A DNA stretch of 7,497 nt from positions 1 through 7,497 of the forward strand of contig DGGX01000106.1 in assembly GCA_002392385.1 (NCBI GenBank), written 5' to 3'. Shown here piece by piece: positions 7,086-7,497 of the stretch (positions within the stretch are counted from its first letter, which is position 1; each line of letters begins with the position of its first letter). The stretch comes from Lachnospiraceae bacterium UBA3863 (GTDB taxonomy: Bacteria; Bacillota; Clostridia; Lachnospirales; Lachnospiraceae). The notes below the pieces were generated by a model. That model made no database searches. It had not been told where the DNA came from and saw only the letters and a list, made by a program, of their open reading frames with translations. A program made the position numbers and the translations under genes.

Positions 7086-7497
7086 ATGCGTGTAGTGATT
7101 CAGGAAGATTATGACAAGATGAGCCTTTGGGCGGCGCATTATATTGCCGGGAAGATCAACAGCCACAAGGAGGACCGTCCCTTTATTCTGGGTCTGCCCA
7201 CCGGGTCTTCGCCGATCGGTGTCTATCAGGAGCTGGTGCGCATGAACAAGGCCGGCGAGGTCTCCTTCGCGAACGTCGTCACCTTCAACATGGACGAGTA
7301 CCTCGGCCTGCCCAGGGAGCACGACCAGAGTTACTGGTACTTCATGCATGACAATTTCTTCGATCACCTGGTGGACATGAAGCCGGAGAATATCAACATC
7401 CTGAACGGCATGACGGACGATCCGGAGGGAGAGTGCGCGCGCTACGAGGAGAAGATCGCCTCCTACGGCGGGATCGACCTCTTCATGGGCGGCATCG
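7086..7497 (+). CDS. nagB: Glucosamine-6-phosphate deaminase, N-terminal part (3' end outside window)
   Basis: The reading frame stays open to the window end and encodes the first 137 residues of NagB. This cytosolic enzyme converts glucosamine 6-phosphate to fructose 6-phosphate and ammonia and joins amino-sugar breakdown to glycolysis. Recognisable stretches are [11 protein letters not shown] (33-43), containing the phosphate-binding loop, [13 protein letters not shown] (64-76), in which Asp70 corresponds to the catalytic Asp72 of E. coli NagB, the segment [13 protein letters not shown] (82-94), ENINILNG (101-108) and the start of the LFMGGIG motif at the cut edge. The catalytic Asp-His-Glu group falls just beyond the window. 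The start is fixed by a strong AGGAGG at 7072-7077, eight bases before the ATG. The 104-base gap and possible promoter suggest a transcription unit separate from the polysaccharide genes. About half of a typical 240-270 residue protein is visible. Confidence 0.96.
   Translation, partial: MRVVIQEDYDKMSLWAAHYIAGKINSHKEDRPFILGLPTGSSPIGVYQELVRMNKAGEVSFANVVTFNMDEYLGLPREHDQSYWYFMHDNFFDHLVDMKPENINILNGMTDDPEGECARYEEKIASYGGIDLFMGGI

Noticed and set aside
7068..7367. Minus-strand and offset plus-strand (7127-7351) frames at the right end
   Set aside because: The NagB frame starting at 7086 is unmistakable and explains the sequence; the others are shadows.

Overview
The window is GC-rich, all genes lie on the plus strand, and the genes are tightly packed. 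It looks like chromosomal DNA from a Gram-positive gut-type Clostridia bacterium, most likely Lachnospiraceae or a relative. Evidence for this is the strong AGGAGG-type ribosome binding sites, a secreted transglutaminase-like protein carrying Listeria-Bacteroides (InlB/Flg_new) repeats, a YfhO-family giant membrane protein, and a TupA-like ATP-grasp protein. The family-level placement is inference from gene content; no rRNA or other marker is present.

Layout: (1) 1-396, the C-terminal end of a FlaA1/CapD-like nucleotide-sugar dehydratase/epimerase whose start lies upstream of the window. (2) 406-1314, a TupA-like ATP-grasp protein of surface-polysaccharide loci, nine bases downstream. (3) 1336-4017, a secreted 893-residue protein made of a signal peptide, an acidic spacer, a transglutaminase-like domain with an intact Cys-His-Asp triad, an Ig-like domain, and four basic InlB-type repeats in A-B-A-B order. 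(4) 4045-6981, a 978-residue YfhO-family polytopic membrane protein. (5) 6982-7085, a 104-base intergenic region with a perfect inverted repeat overlapping a plausible promoter. (6) 7086 to the window end, the N-terminal 137 residues of glucosamine-6-phosphate deaminase (NagB).

The first four genes are separated by only 9, 21 and 27 bases and are probably co-transcribed as the distal part of a cell-surface polysaccharide operon. The dehydratase makes a modified sugar nucleotide. The ATP-grasp protein probably attaches or transfers a small group during glycan synthesis. The YfhO protein probably glycosylates a surface polymer from a lipid-linked donor. The transglutaminase-like protein acts outside the cell. 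nagB appears to begin a separate transcription unit in amino-sugar catabolism. I saw no mobile element, CRISPR array, tRNA or rRNA. The most unusual item is the transglutaminase-like protein, with its extreme charge polarity and exact 154-residue internal duplication; no clearly new system can be proved from sequence alone.
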